A stretch of DNA of 64,000 bases from Paralithodes platypus (GCA_032716605.1 CM064512.1:30991827-31055826); one strand, 5' to 3'. Shown: positions 1 to 10,922, counted from the stretch's first letter. The notes: a model not told the origin generated them from the letters alone. Program-made: numbers and translations.

Positions 1-2330
1 AGTGGCGGATTTAGGGGGGGGGGGGGGGGGGGGGGGGCCGAGTAGGCCTTGGCCTAGGGCCCCGCGCCCCCAAGGGGCCCACACCTTGGCTTAAAAAAAA
101 AAAATAATAATAATTAAAAATTGATTCACAGTTTGCATTTTCGGTTATTATTTTTTGTTATGGATTAATGACATTACGACTTATAACACAAAATAATGGG
201 TATTAATTGTGTAATAACTGCGTTATATTTATTTTAAAACCGTAACACGCGAAATCCGTTTACTTGGTAGAAGAACACATTTAGTTATCCCTGATAATTA
301 CCCTGCCATGTCTGTTTTCTTCAAAGACGGAAAATGTTGTTCAAATATCTGTATTTACCCTTACAGTTTCTGATATTGTATAATAATGTCAGTTTCTTTT
401 ATTATGATAATCAATAAGCTTTTAAACATTATTATTAATATAGCATAACATATTCATGTTATAAGTCATTAAATCAAAAGTTAACTTAGCCTCGAATGTT
501 ACTAGCGTGGGGTAAACAGAACTGACCAAGCAGCTGGGCTGAGAAGGTAGGAATGGATGTTTTGTCAACATTATATTATTGATTATTGGGAATCTAAGAC
601 TCTTTCCTCAAATTCTCTCACCGATCCTCACTTATAAATACTGTACCCGTGATTAAGTGGTTATGTTACTGGCAATGCCTATACCTTGTATTTTTGCTAA
701 ACAAATTATTATTGATGGGTAGTCTCTATGGATAGTAGGCGCCTCTATAGCACAGAGCTCGGCACGCTCGTGGCCTAGCCAAGACAACTCGACGAGATTC
801 AAGAGGAGCAGATAGTTCCCGTAGGTGGAGGTGCAATTTTGTATGCCTAGGTCTATGGAATCTAGACCCATGCTAATCAATCTTCTTAGTCCTTAGGTTG
901 TTTGCCTACATTAGCTTAACCCATTCAGTGCCAGTGCCATCCTTTTAATTTTATCTGGCTTCTTTTAGACGATTGTATTACTGTATATTACAAATGTATA
1001 ATTACCTATATATCAATATATAATTTATCTATGTAATCTATTATACTATTTTTAATAAAAAATAATTTTGTCTAGCCCATTTTCCAATCACTTACAATAC
1101 CGTCTTGCATTAGGCTAAGTAGAAAGGTAATAAGTTACAATTATAGTTTGTAGTCTTGGACAGTAGTTTACAATTTAAAGATGGTTTTATCGTGCTAATT
1201 TAAAGATAAATATAATTGGCAATGCGATCATGCCTTCATCTTCAGCAACTCATTCTAATTTCTATGACATAATGTCAATGACAATTTTCGCATTGAAAAC
1301 ATGATCAAAGAGAAATATTAATTAGGCTATTGTCTATATTTCACAAAAGTTCAAAGCCTCATTCGGCAAAACCATCAACTGATCCATTCCAATAGCCTAG
1401 CTACATACAGCAAAAGCTGCAAAATATGCATTCTTGTTTTCTTAACAAAGCAGATACTGACTCAATCAATATTGTCAGTGTTATCGTTGTTGTACATGGA
1501 TCTATGTTTAATGTTGTATACCTGTATACATCTGCTATTTAAATTTACTAGTTACAAAGCTAAACAAAATACGTGATCCCTAGGCTATTGACAACATAAT
1601 TAAAATGTATATTGAATTAGCAAAAAATTAATAGGCTCAGCCGCTCATGTTGCGTCAAATTAAGAGTATTTTTAATATAATCATATTAATTGCAATAATA
1701 ATGTATTTGTACTACTCTGTCTGAAATGATATGTGTAAGGTGTGGAGTTTTAAATGCAAATTTTAATGAATACTAAACATTTTAGTTCTTGGGTTGTTCA
1801 AAAAGGCTATTTTTTGGATTCGGCACAGTATGTGCACATTATATTGGTAAATGGTTTTACTTGAGTATAACTAGACTAATCAGTTTTATTCTCTTCAGGT
1901 TCTATGCATGATATAAAAAGTTAAATTGGCCTAATCCTGAATTCACATCAAAAAAATTATAATACGCTAGTATGGAGAGATACAATGAATGCTAGTTCCT
2001 ACTCTGATAAGCCATCCAGCATCCTCAGATAGTGAGAAGATAATTTCTTCAGATATATGATCGGTCTTTGATTATCATGAGTGAGAAGCACTATGGTTAT
2101 ATTAAAACCACTATAAATTACATGATTTCACTACCTCCAAAGGCCTCAAAATGTCCCTAAAAGTACTCAATTTTCCAACATTTTCTTGGGGGGGGGGGGG
2201 GGGGCCTTACAGCGCCCCCCCAAACCCCCCAGCTGTAGAAGCTCGCTTCGTTCGCCACCACCCACCCATTTACAGGGGCCCCGCATAACCCCACTGCCTA
2301 GGGCCCCATAGCATGTAAATCCGGCCCTGT
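1..2330. mobile_element. Candidate degraded DNA transposon with G-rich inverted ends (hAT-like?)
   Basis: The window opens with AGTGGCGGATTTAGG followed by a G run and GGCCTAGGGCCCC. The opposite end, read on the minus strand from about 2330, is CAGGGCCGGATTTACATG followed by GGGGCCCTAGGC and later another G run. The two ends are therefore similar and inverted. CAG(G)GGCGGATTTA-type termini with a G tract are common on hAT-class elements, so that class is my inference. The interior is AT-rich and holds no recognisable transposase. The left end is cut by the window, so no target duplication can be tested. Confidence 0.35.
110..2160. other. AT-rich interior without genes
   Basis: No reading frame here resembles a known protein. 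At 916-919 a TTAA precedes CCCATTCAGTGCC, resembling the end of the MITE at 7858-8072, but no matching right end is visible, so it is only a possible remnant. Confidence 0.4.
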
Positions 2331-2334
2331 CAAT

Positions 2335-2915
2335 AGACCTTTGGGACATTGTTTCCTATACACATATATATATGCCTTCTTGTTATACTCTGATTACTTC
2401 TTCTAATTACACAAACCACATGTTCTTCTTTCTCATAAAATATTACGGTGTACAATAGTACCAAAGTTGACACCATGCTGAACAGCGTTGGTGTTGTTCC
2501 CACAAGTACAGGACATAAGCGACTCACGTGCTAAACCGTTCAGGCAAGAGCTCAGGCATACCAACACGCTCTGAGAATGAGACCTCCGTAAATACTATCT
2601 TCATAGATAAAGTAACATGATATGTTCTATGAATTATTATCAACATAAATCCTACTAACAATTATACATTGGTAAGTTCTCATTTCAGACCCCCAGGAAT
2701 GAGTAGGATAAAGAAAATGTTTCAAATGCGCATCTCAGCCTTCGATCCTCACTTTTTTTGCAAACGGCACTATAGCCTCCCGCTCAAGTTCCGAATTCAG
2801 GAACTCGTTTCTTTGAACACATGTATTGTTTCCCAAGGCTTTATTGAGCTCACATACTGTAGATATGCTATAGTTATTATTTTAACCCTTGATGAAGTAC
2901 CTTTCCAGTTGAGAT
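2335..2915. other. Unassigned intergenic DNA
   Basis: No gene or repeat is recognised. Short palindromes become frequent toward the right edge, where the hairpin array begins. Confidence 0.4.
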
Positions 2916-2919
2916 GTAT

Positions 2920-4160
2920 CCTTGATATAAGCATCCTCAAGTCACTTAGTAAAGTAATTTTTAAAGAACACATCTTGACCACCAGAACAAGAAGGATCTA
3001 TGATCCTCTTTAAGGATACCTTTTCATGCCCTTAACATCCTACAAGTTAGTAAGGGGCCCTTGCAGTAATCTTTAATACCAGGTCAGGATATTTTAGGAG
3101 AGTTAAGCAATTATAAGGCTTCTGAAACCCTGGCATCCCAACTTTAGAAGTCTTATAATTAAACCTCCATTCAGTTGGACGAACGGCATCCCGAAGTTCA
3201 ATATACTGTCTGTGAGTAAAAAAAATCCAATTGTAGGGATCTTTGTTAATGACGAGGCACCACCCGGTTAACATAGAGACCCTTGATAGGCGGTGCCTAC
3301 TATAGGTATAGTAGTGAAGTGGACGACCTCCCGGAACTTCATTAATATTCTTCAGTTACCGAAACTGTGGCCTGTTACAGGAAACTTTGTTACCACTGGC
3401 ATCCCAGTGATGAACATAGTTACTGTTACCGGTATAAAGGTTTCCTTAACTTAGGAAGAAGGGTTACGGCATCCCGCCCCGTCCTTCTAGTTAAAGATAG
3501 TCCACAAGCACCCTCTCTAAAAGAAGTTGAGGAGAACGGCATCCCGTTCTCAATATTCTCTAGAGTGAAAAGTGCTAGGTCCTACTCTAGGAACTTTGTT
3601 ACTACTGGCATCCCAGTATCTAACATTGTCCCTTTTGCTAGTTACCACTTCTCTTAGTAAAATTGGAGAGACTCCGGCATCCCGGCCTCTCCATTATTAC
3701 TCCTAAAAGTGAAACTTGTGACAGTGTCCTTTCAGAGGAACTTTGTTACTACTGGCATCCCAGTATCTAACATTGTCTTTTCTGCTAGGTTTCACTTTCC
3801 CTAGTAAAAGTAGAGAGACTCCGGCATCTCGATCTCTCTACTATTACTCATGGAAGTGAACACTGTACAAAAGTGTCCTTTCAGAGGAACTTTGTTATTA
3901 CTGGCATGCCAGTACCTAACATTGTCCCCTCTGCTAGGTTTCATTTTCCCTAGTAAGAGTTGAGAGACTACGGCATCCCGACCTCTCTACTTATTACCAT
4001 TGAAAATGAACACTACCACTTTTCACAGGTAGTCTCGAACCATCGGAGACCGCTGTGAGAGAAAGGGCTTGGCGAGATACCCTCAAGGGCACTCTGCAAA
4101 TACAAGTCCTAGGTGCACTAAGTCTGTGGCATCCCATTAGACTGTGTAACTAAAAGGTTT
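2920..4160. repeat. Hairpin array with GG-CATC-CC apical motif
   Basis: An octamer GGCATCCC, or a one-base variant, recurs at 3132, 3185, 3398, 3468, 3538, 3607, 3676, 3754, 3823, 3903, 3972 and 4138. Spacing is mostly 69-80 bp. Degenerate copies at about 3255 and 3327 fill the 213-bp gap (three periods of 71), and another hairpin lies at about 4045. Each octamer sits at the tip of an inverted repeat with CATC as the loop. Examples are GAGAACGG/CCGTTCTC, TACTGG/CCAGTA and a long stem based on AATTATAAG/CTTATAATT around 3132. Stem sequences differ between units while complementarity is kept, with several G-T pairs. From 3588 to 4000 the array has become a dimeric 148-bp tandem repeat. The left edge is uncertain: a plain hairpin AGGATC/GATCCT lies near 2995. 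No known family is recognised. Confidence 0.75.
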
Positions 4161-4166
4161 AAACAC

Positions 4167-4420
4167 CTGGACGGCCCACGGAGAAGCAGAAGACTAAAGC
4201 CAGCCACCACTGGAATCATCGTCAGGAGAAAGACAAGAAAAGACACCTAAGCCGAGAACCTGGAGAAGAGTAAAATTGAAAAAAACGTAATCTGCAAAGT
4301 AAACAAAAATAAACAGAGTCCCGCAAAAGTGTATTAAAAAGATCATAAATCTGTTATAGCGGCAATATTCAGAATTAACCAAAGATAATTTATTTTACCA
4401 ACAATACATAACCTACGGTA
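4167..4420. repeat. Direct repeat copy 1 (about 255 bp)
   Basis: This segment starts CCTGGACGGCCCACGG and ends AACCTACGG. It is nearly identical to 5006-5256 in the same orientation, differing by scattered substitutions and small indels. It directly abuts the hairpin array. Function is unknown. Confidence 0.8.
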
Positions 4421-4433
4421 TGGTGCCCATTTG

Positions 4434-4919
4434 CATTTTTTTTTTTCTATATTCCAACTACTCCTTCTCGGGCATAGGTTGAGAGCCTGTACATTCCACC
4501 GCTCAACACCGTGAAGAAAGTGAGGTCTTGTTCCAGCCTGGGGAGTGAGACATGTGAAGCATCCATCGTGGCTCGAAGCAGCTCCATCTCTTAAGCGGCT
4601 GGTTGCTTCGCTCAAGTGCTTCACCGTCTCACCCTCCAAACTCAGACCCTCACTCTCAGAACGCCACCTATTGAGCAGTGAACTCACTAGGCATTGTCCC
4701 CCTGTAACATATTTTGAATATGGGAATATTCATACAGTGTTATTTAATCAGGGAACAATGAGGGTATTTTTGGGGGATTTCGGTGGGCTTTGTGGTAATG
4801 CACTGATACTAGGTACAGCACAAATTCAATCCCAATAATATCTTCCCATTGACATATCGGGATTTGAACCCAGGTCCATTGGATTACCAATCCAGTGGCA
4901 TGACCACTCCACCACATTG
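4434..4919 (-). repeat. SINE family A, near full length
   Basis: Read on the minus strand it begins with a tRNA-like head (GTGGAGTGGTCATGCC, then a B-box-like GGTTCAAATCC). A conserved body follows, including GGCAATGCCTAGTGAG, CTCAATAGGTGGCG and CTTCACATGTCTCACTCCC, and it ends in an A run (the T run at 4437-4447 on the plus strand). The same consensus recurs at 6649, 13215, 50336 and 57899. Tail, tRNA head and dispersed copies are diagnostic of a SINE. It lies between the two direct repeats. Confidence 0.8.
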
Positions 4920-5005
4920 CCCGACAATTGCTATATGTTACGGAGCCATACTTAAGATCTCAAACCCATCAACCCATCTGTAACTATCTTCACAGAGCCG
5001 GCCCA

Positions 5006-5256
5006 CCTGGACGGCCCACGGAGAAGCAGAAGACTACAGCCAGCCACCACTGGAATCATCGTCAGGAGGAAGACAAGGAAAGACACCTAAGCCGAGAACC
5101 TGGAGAAGAGTAAAATTGAGAAAACGTAATCTGCAAAGTAAACAAAAATAAACAGTCCCGCAAAAGTGTATTAAAACAATCATAAATCTGTTATAGCGGC
5201 AATATTCAGAATTAACCAAAGATAATTTCTTTTACCAACAATATATAACCTACGGA
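5006..5256. repeat. Direct repeat copy 2 (about 255 bp)
   Basis: This is the second copy of the 4167-4420 segment in the same orientation, more than 90 percent identical by eye. The intervening 585 bp contain SINE A and about 80 bp of other sequence. Confidence 0.8.
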
Positions 5257-6511
5257 AGTGTTTTCCGTCGTAGTACAGTGATTTCTGAATTAATTTCTGT
5301 TAAGCCGATTTTGAGGCTAAGCGTCTCTGTCATTTGCCCAACCCAGTGAATATATTCTATAGTCCACCATCGACTCTAACAATATTTCTATAGCAGGAGT
5401 ATAGTTTTCGTACCAGTGCGCATGGTAGATAATCCCAAGGATACGTACAGTGATAAAATAACTCTTTTCCAAAATAAGCTCGCAAGTCTAATCTTTTACA
5501 AGTACAGTGAATCATTATAGCTGAAGTTATTACTTGTGATCGTCCTCGATATTCAGAAGTGTATACTATTCCTGAGAAAGGGAATGTTGTGAAGCTGAAA
5601 AAAAATACCTGCACTCTATCCAGATCCGCGACTGTGCTCGGAGATAGTAAATCGTTTTAAGTGCTATTCATTGGTAGTGTTTACAAGTTACCTTCTTACT
5701 CAATTGTGTTAATAGAAATAAAGCTGTATTTTTTAAACTATATTTTGCGATATATATATCCTCTGTTGTGTTTGATTATATATATTTATATGAACTCGGA
5801 GGTCCTAGTATAGTAGAACTCACCTGTATCAATCGTTAATCCTCAATAAAATCAGGGCATCACATATACTGTATATATGCATTTGTACTCAAGTTCACAT
5901 ACACTCTCATATAATTTTACCTAACCAAACATTCACACAGTCAAGCACACAACGTCGCCCAAACACCCACATTCTCACTCTACCAACCACACATTCTCAC
6001 TCAACAAAAACACACTCACACACACTCAATCACGCACACCGACGTCAGCAGTGATTACCTGGTATTTCCTGGAATAAAAATGCTGTGAGTGGGAGTGTTG
6101 GAGAGACGTGTGTGCTCGTATGAGTGTACTGTAGGTGTACGTGTTGGTGGGTAGACAGGTGTGTTTGCATTGTTGTTGTTGTTGAGAGACAGAATGAATG
6201 ATATACTGTATATATAATTATATATATATATATAATTGATATAAAAGATGGTGACCAGATACATGAAGGTACCGAAACTCAGCCTATAAAATACCCTGGC
6301 CCAGCACTTAGCCAAATTGGTAGCGTCGTCTCTCGCTATTGATGCACTGTAGGTGAACTTGCAATGTGTTGCAATGACCCCAGGTACGTTTCCACTCGAT
6401 TATTTACTATATTAAATGATCGAATTTGTGTAACATGGGCATGTGGTTCGCCTCCCCGAGGCTGACCCTGCTCACCAGGTGGTGGGGTCAGACGTTGAGT
6501 GCGGCCTCGTT
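5257..6511. other. Unassigned DNA with microsatellites
   Basis: This stretch contains CACA-rich sequence (5900-6050), a GTT run (6170-6185) and TA runs (6215-6236). I see no gene. Confidence 0.5.
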
Positions 6512-6640
6512 GCCCACATTGAGGGTGAGTGCCCACATTGAGGGTGAGTGCCCACATTGAGGGTGAGTGCCCACATTGAGGGTGAGTGCCCACATTGAGG
6601 GTGAGTGCCCACATTGAGGGTGAGTGCCCACATTGATTGA
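6512..6640. repeat. 19-bp minisatellite, about 7 copies
   Basis: The unit CCCACATTGAGGGTGAGTG is repeated head to tail with essentially no divergence, which implies recent expansion or slippage. Confidence 0.95.
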
Positions 6641-6648
6641 CTGATTTA

Positions 6649-6835
6649 TTAGCCTACTGCATCACCACAAAGCCCACCAACACGCATCACCTCGCTGTTT
6701 CCAATTAATTAGCATTGTATAAAAATGTCCATACTCAAAATATGCTATGGCAGTAGTGCCTAGTGAGTAAACAGCTCAATAGGTGGCATTTGAGAGAGAG
6801 GTGTCCGACATTGTAAGATGAGACAGCGAGACAGT
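6649..6835 (+). repeat. SINE family A, diverged partial copy
   Basis: The segment contains CACCACAAAGCCCACC, a diverged CTCAAAATATGCTA, GTGCCTAGTGAGTAAAC and CTCAATAGGTGGCATTT, matching the middle of the family A consensus. The tRNA head and the 3' end are missing. Confidence 0.6.
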
Positions 6836-6984
6836 GGTGATACACCTTCGAGGAGTAGGTAACAACGTGCCACAAAGATGGAACCAGTCGTCATAGGTCT
6901 ACGAAGGTAAGATAGCGAACAAGCCGGTTACAACACTCAAACTGTATATATGTCTTACTCCCCATATTGAATAAGACCTGATTT

Positions 6985-7095
6985 CACCAGGGAATGCAGT
7001 TCTAGATAAGGGGCTCCAGTTCTGAAGCTATTTTTGCCTTACAGTGTGCTGGCTTAATAATCCAGGAGGGTTGATAGCCTCTGACTAACTAACTC
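6985..7095. repeat. Dispersed repeat, copy 1
   Basis: GGCTCCAGT...GTGYTGGCTTARTAAT...AGGGTTGATAGCCTCTGA is shared with 22585-22690 in the same orientation. It is a diverged dispersed repeat of unknown class. Confidence 0.6.
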
Positions 7096-7853
7096 CTGAC
7101 TTCTACATAATATGGCTTAACTTAGATACAGTACAAAGCTTATTCTACCTTAACTACGAGGTCACACCTTCAGCGATTGTGAGGTCCCGAGCTCCCACCA
7201 TAATACATACGCAGATGCACTAATGTGAAGTACGTGTGAGCTAACAGTCCTTTTTCTAGTAGTATTACAACTGGACCACCTAGTAGGAACCGCAGGGTCT
7301 GTGTGATATGAGTATCTGTGTAACTCTTGTTGTTCTTCTCTTAGCCTGCGTGTATCCACCCTATACTCTCTGTATTAAGACTTCTGCCCCTTTAATTATT
7401 CTCCCTGCCCTTCTCATAACTTAGTTTATTTCCCTTCACGCTTTGCCTTTTCTGTCTGCTTTGTCTTTATGCTTTACTACAACTATGACTATTTATTTAT
7501 GCTTTACTACAACTATGAATAATAATGTCTAGAGATGTTTGGTTAAATTAAGTGCATATTCGCCTAATGGAGCATATTTATGTGTTGTATATATCTTTGT
7601 TTTCTTTTAAAGAGTGATTCTCTCTATCTGTTTGTTTGACTGCTTGTGTTTCTAGTAGCATTAGTAAATATATAAACTAGACGAAACTTCTTCAGTACTT
7701 TCAATTAATACAAGAAACACATGAACACATTTAACCTCTATCTGCAGACTCCGCACCATATTAAATGAACTTCTCATAAATTGAACTTGGGACATTTTTG
7801 ATCGGTGACTTGACACAAATAATTAGTGATGATCTAAAGGACGAAACTGGGGG
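7096..7853. other. Unassigned DNA
   Basis: No gene is seen. The 7365-7470 portion (CCCCTTTAATTATTCTCCCTG and following) resembles 60775-60905, so it is another low-copy dispersed repeat. The phrase TTTATGCTTTACTACAAC occurs twice, at about 7468 and 7497. Confidence 0.5.
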
Positions 7854-7857
7854 TTAA

Positions 7858-8072
7858 CCCTTTCAGTACCTTTGACGTCTTTTTTACTTGATGTCAGCTA
7901 TGTTTAGACGATATTATGAAGCTAACGAGGGATATATGGTAGCGAAAAGGATTAGGCCTAATTGGGATAGTTTGTAGCCTTTTTAATGGGGTAAGCGTAC
8001 ATCCTAAGGTGAATTAAATCGTCTAACCGTTGCCAGCATATAATGAAAAGGACGTCACTGGTACTGAAGGGG
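7858..8072. mobile_element. MITE family M2 (TTAA-flanked)
   Basis: A TTAA at 7854-7857 is followed by CCCTTTCAGTACC and GACGTC. The right end reads GACGTCACTGGTACTGAAGGGG and is followed by TTAG at 8073, one base from TTAA. The inverted termini and TTAA-type flank indicate a piggyBac-like non-autonomous element of about 215 bp. Related copies lie at 23845-24040 and 61065-61215, with a fragment at 14580-14715. Confidence 0.7.
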
Positions 8073-8133
8073 TTAGGGAAGCTAACCTATACAATGTTAC
8101 ATTAACTTTGAACAGTTGAGAGCCTGAATCTAG

Positions 8134-8250
8134 ACACCATATAAGGAGGAGCACTTTATTGACAATGTTTCAAAGCAGATAGCTACTTCAGGTCACTGAA
8201 AATGGTATCTTCGAAACGTTGTGAATAAAGTGTTCCTCCTTATATGGTGT
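8134..8250. repeat. Palindrome with 38-bp arms
   Basis: The left arm (8134-8171, starting ACACCATATAAGGAGG) is the inverted complement of the right arm (8213-8250) with about three mismatches. The spacer is 41 bp. The AATAAAG in the arms and the CAGGTCACTGAA spacer resemble 3' regions of Penelope-like elements, but this could equally be a small foldback element. Confidence 0.75.
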
Positions 8251-8371
8251 TTATATTCATTCACCTATTCACTTTAACATACTATACGTTTATCGCTAAA
8301 AATGATTAAACATATTTTGGTGATTGTCTTCTGTGAGTACCTAATTACTATTGGCCAATTAAACTGTCTGT

Positions 8372-8690
8372 TTAATCAAATTTGACAACTCGGTTATCAG
8401 CAAATTTTGAGATGGTGTTATTCATTCCTATATCATTATAATGTATATAGACAACAATCAAAACTGGCTCCAGGACCAATTTATTGAGGCACTTCACTAT
8501 AAACTGGCTCCCAGGCAGATTCCAATCCGTTTGTTGCCACTGTCTGCTTTCAACTTTGTTAATCAGCTTTTGTTCATGCATGGATATTTCCGTTGATGCT
8601 GATATATATATATTTTTTTTTTTTGTCAACCGTTTTCCGTGTGGTATTTTATCAAATGTCTTTTGGAAGTCCAAATAGATTATAGTTAGT
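8372..8690 (-). pseudogene. LINE reverse transcriptase fragment
   Basis: On the minus strand the translation includes YLDFQKTFDKIPHGK, the RT motif around the first catalytic Asp. After an internally deleted stretch come IVVYIHYNDIG and ISKFADN, where the second catalytic box FADD has become FADN. The order matches CR1/Jockey-type RTs such as the one at 16700-19417. About 130 residues of palm and fingers are missing between these motifs. It is a dead fragment with no ORF upstream. Confidence 0.7.
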
Positions 8691-8763
8691 CATTTAATTG
8701 AGTCATTATAGTAAATATTCTTGATAGCGTAATGCATAAGTGCACGGAATTTCGATGTATCCT

Positions 8764-9074
8764 ACTAACCATTTCAGACCCCATGAGGCATCGTGTTTCG
8801 CGAATATCTGCATGGCTCTTATCACATCATTATGACATTCTAACACAATGTTTATGACAACCCGCCGTAATTTATGGTGATATAGTAGTTTGGCAAATTG
8901 TTATACTTAAGGAGTTTACTCTTATCATCTTAAGGTGTAGTCAGTGAGAACACAAAAACCTGAGCAAATGTTCGGACAAGACGACGTACCTCCTCCCCTA
9001 CATCTATTCCTTCCTTCCCCCACCAAACAAGCTCCCCGCCATCCCCCTCGCACACCCATCCTTCTATCCCCCCT

Positions 9075-9123
<49 letters not shown>

Positions 9124-9300
9124 CGTGAATATTATGAAAAACAAATAAGTAAGTATAGAATATAACTGGATATTTATAGGCACAAACAACTCGAAAGGAG
9201 AGTAAAACTGAAGTATGAATAGATTGTTGACGAAAACGCGCTCTCTCTCTCTCTCTCTCTCTGTCAATTACACAGCACACGGGAAAATATAAAGACATAC
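8764..9300. repeat. Left terminal inverted repeat
   Basis: It matches the reverse complement of 11866-12380 over about 510-535 bp with few differences, including the embedded CT-dinucleotide runs (9083-9120 and 9240-9262). Copy-number differences in these runs account for most of the length difference. Confidence 0.9.
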
Positions 9301-9670
9301 ATTGTGCATTATTATATCGCATGATTTGCCCACAATGGGCTTACAGTATAAATCAAAATTATATACCCCAACAATCAGTTGCGTGGTTTGTGCAAATTAA
9401 CTGAAGTATTATGTTGTTTAACCTCATTCTACTGCTTTGCCTAAGAAGTTTGGTGGGAAATTATAATGATAACCTTAGATTGTACGTTTGCGTATGGTCG
9501 TTTATCTGGAACGGTTGTTCGATTGTTCGTATACTGTGATGAGATAGATTGGGCAATGGGCATAAATATTTACAAATTAGGAGGAGTCGGTATAATTGCA
9601 AACAAAATCAATATTAGTTATAGAATTAATGGAATAATGATACAGACAAGTATACATATATATTATGTTA
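9301..9670. other. Transposon 3' non-coding segment
   Basis: This lies between the left inverted repeat and the transposase stop codon at 9671. No gene is visible. Confidence 0.5.
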
Positions 9671-10922
9671 TTATTCATCGCTGTCAAGGAAGAGGTCATC
9701 CTCATCATCGGTGTCAAAAGTGATAAGGACGGGATCCACAATTTCATGGATATTGTCAGATGACCAATAATCCTCTTCAAACTTCCTGTCTCGCCGAACG
9801 GCACCTTCCCAAATCTCCTTGGTTGCGCATGGCCTTGCTTCTTCTAACCTGGCCTGTAAGCTGGCACGAGTGAAGCGTTGTAATGAGGAGCGCACATATC
9901 TCTTCATACACCCCCACACCTGCTCTATGGCGTTAAGTTCAGGATGGGCTGGTGGAAGTCGGACCACTTCGTGACCCCATTCTCGGATGAGGTTATCAAC
10001 TGTATACTGTGGCTTTGGTCGGTTTTCCTTGCATGTTCATAGCAGTTCAGGACTTTTAGCGTTAGGTGAGAAGGAGATTTTTCTTTCCTCCAGCCATTTC
10101 ACAAGGCCAGCTCTGTTGGTGGCGGTGGTGGGGTAGCGAGTCTCCTCCGACAACTTGCTGTGATAGGGCGCATTGTCCAACACCAGTACCGATGGCTCAC
10201 CCAATGCTGGTAAAAGTCGAGATGTTAGCCAGCGAAGGAAAAGGCTGCTGTTCATTTCCCTGTGGTAGTCACCCGTTTTGTTCTCCGCAAGGAAACTTAG
10301 AAACGAGCCGTCCACAAAACCTTCGACTGTGCCACCAGCTACCACCACAAACCGCTCCCCTTCACCAGGTGGCACCTGACGGCTATAGGTGGCACTAGTT
10401 GCAGGTTGTGTTGTGTCCACCCACTCCATGTTGTGTGACATCCGTGTGGTGAACCACGTTTAATCCACGTACACCACCTGTCTTCCTCCCTGTCGGTTAT
10501 GCTGGAGTGCTCGAAGAGCATCAATGCGGCGGCATACAATATCAAGGGACTCTTTTCGTACATACATTTTTCTCTGTGATACCCTGTACCGGAATCCCAT
10601 GCAGTGCAACACACGCCATATCGCCGTCTCTGAGGTCTCACTGGGAATAATATTGGCCCTCTTTATTTCTTCAGTCAGGGTAACAATAGTAAAGTGTTCT
10701 TTTGCAGCAAACTTTGCATGTACAAAACGTCGAATGGCTCCAATAGTGAAATTGTCAAAGACAGGTGGTGTAGTGGAGGGTGTCGGGGAGTTAGGTGGTG
10801 TAACGGTGGGAGTGCTCGCTGTCTCAGGTGGTGCGTCTGGCTTGGAACGCAGGTTGCGTTGCACCATCAGCCGCACTGTTTTTGTGGTCATGCCCATCAC
10901 ATGGGCCACACGGTCATACGGC
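9671..10922 (-). pseudogene. DDE transposase, exon 2 (two in-frame stops)
   Basis: One minus-strand frame runs from 10922 to 9671 (about 417 codons). It encodes an HTH-like N part (MGMTTKTVRLMVQR), a Pro/Thr linker, and an IS630/Tc1-type catalytic core: VVYVD-stop-[12 protein letters not shown] and HPELNAIEQVW. These give the expected D, D and E residues. Two nonsense codons break it: TAA at 10460-10462, immediately after the first catalytic Asp where the family normally has Glu, and TGA at 10037-10039. Frame is otherwise kept across both stops, so both are point changes. A splice acceptor (pyrimidine tract then ACAG) lies just upstream at 10923-10924, joining in phase to exon 1 at 11534-11646. 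The family encodes a cut-and-paste transposase acting in the nucleus. Confidence 0.85.

Noticed and set aside
3367..3657. 96-codon frame with repeated Gly-Ile-Pro across the hairpin array
   Set aside because: GIP is only the translation of the repeated GGCATCCC octamer. The octamer changes frame along the array, and no protein homology is visible.
4343..4687. 114-codon frame starting MSSLLNRWRSESEG, with similar frames at 57958 and 50460
   Set aside because: These frames lie within SINE A copies. The similarity reflects the SINE, and the copies carry indels that change frame.
8925..9322. Arg-Glu repeat frames
   Set aside because: They are translations of GA/CT microsatellites in the inverted repeats.
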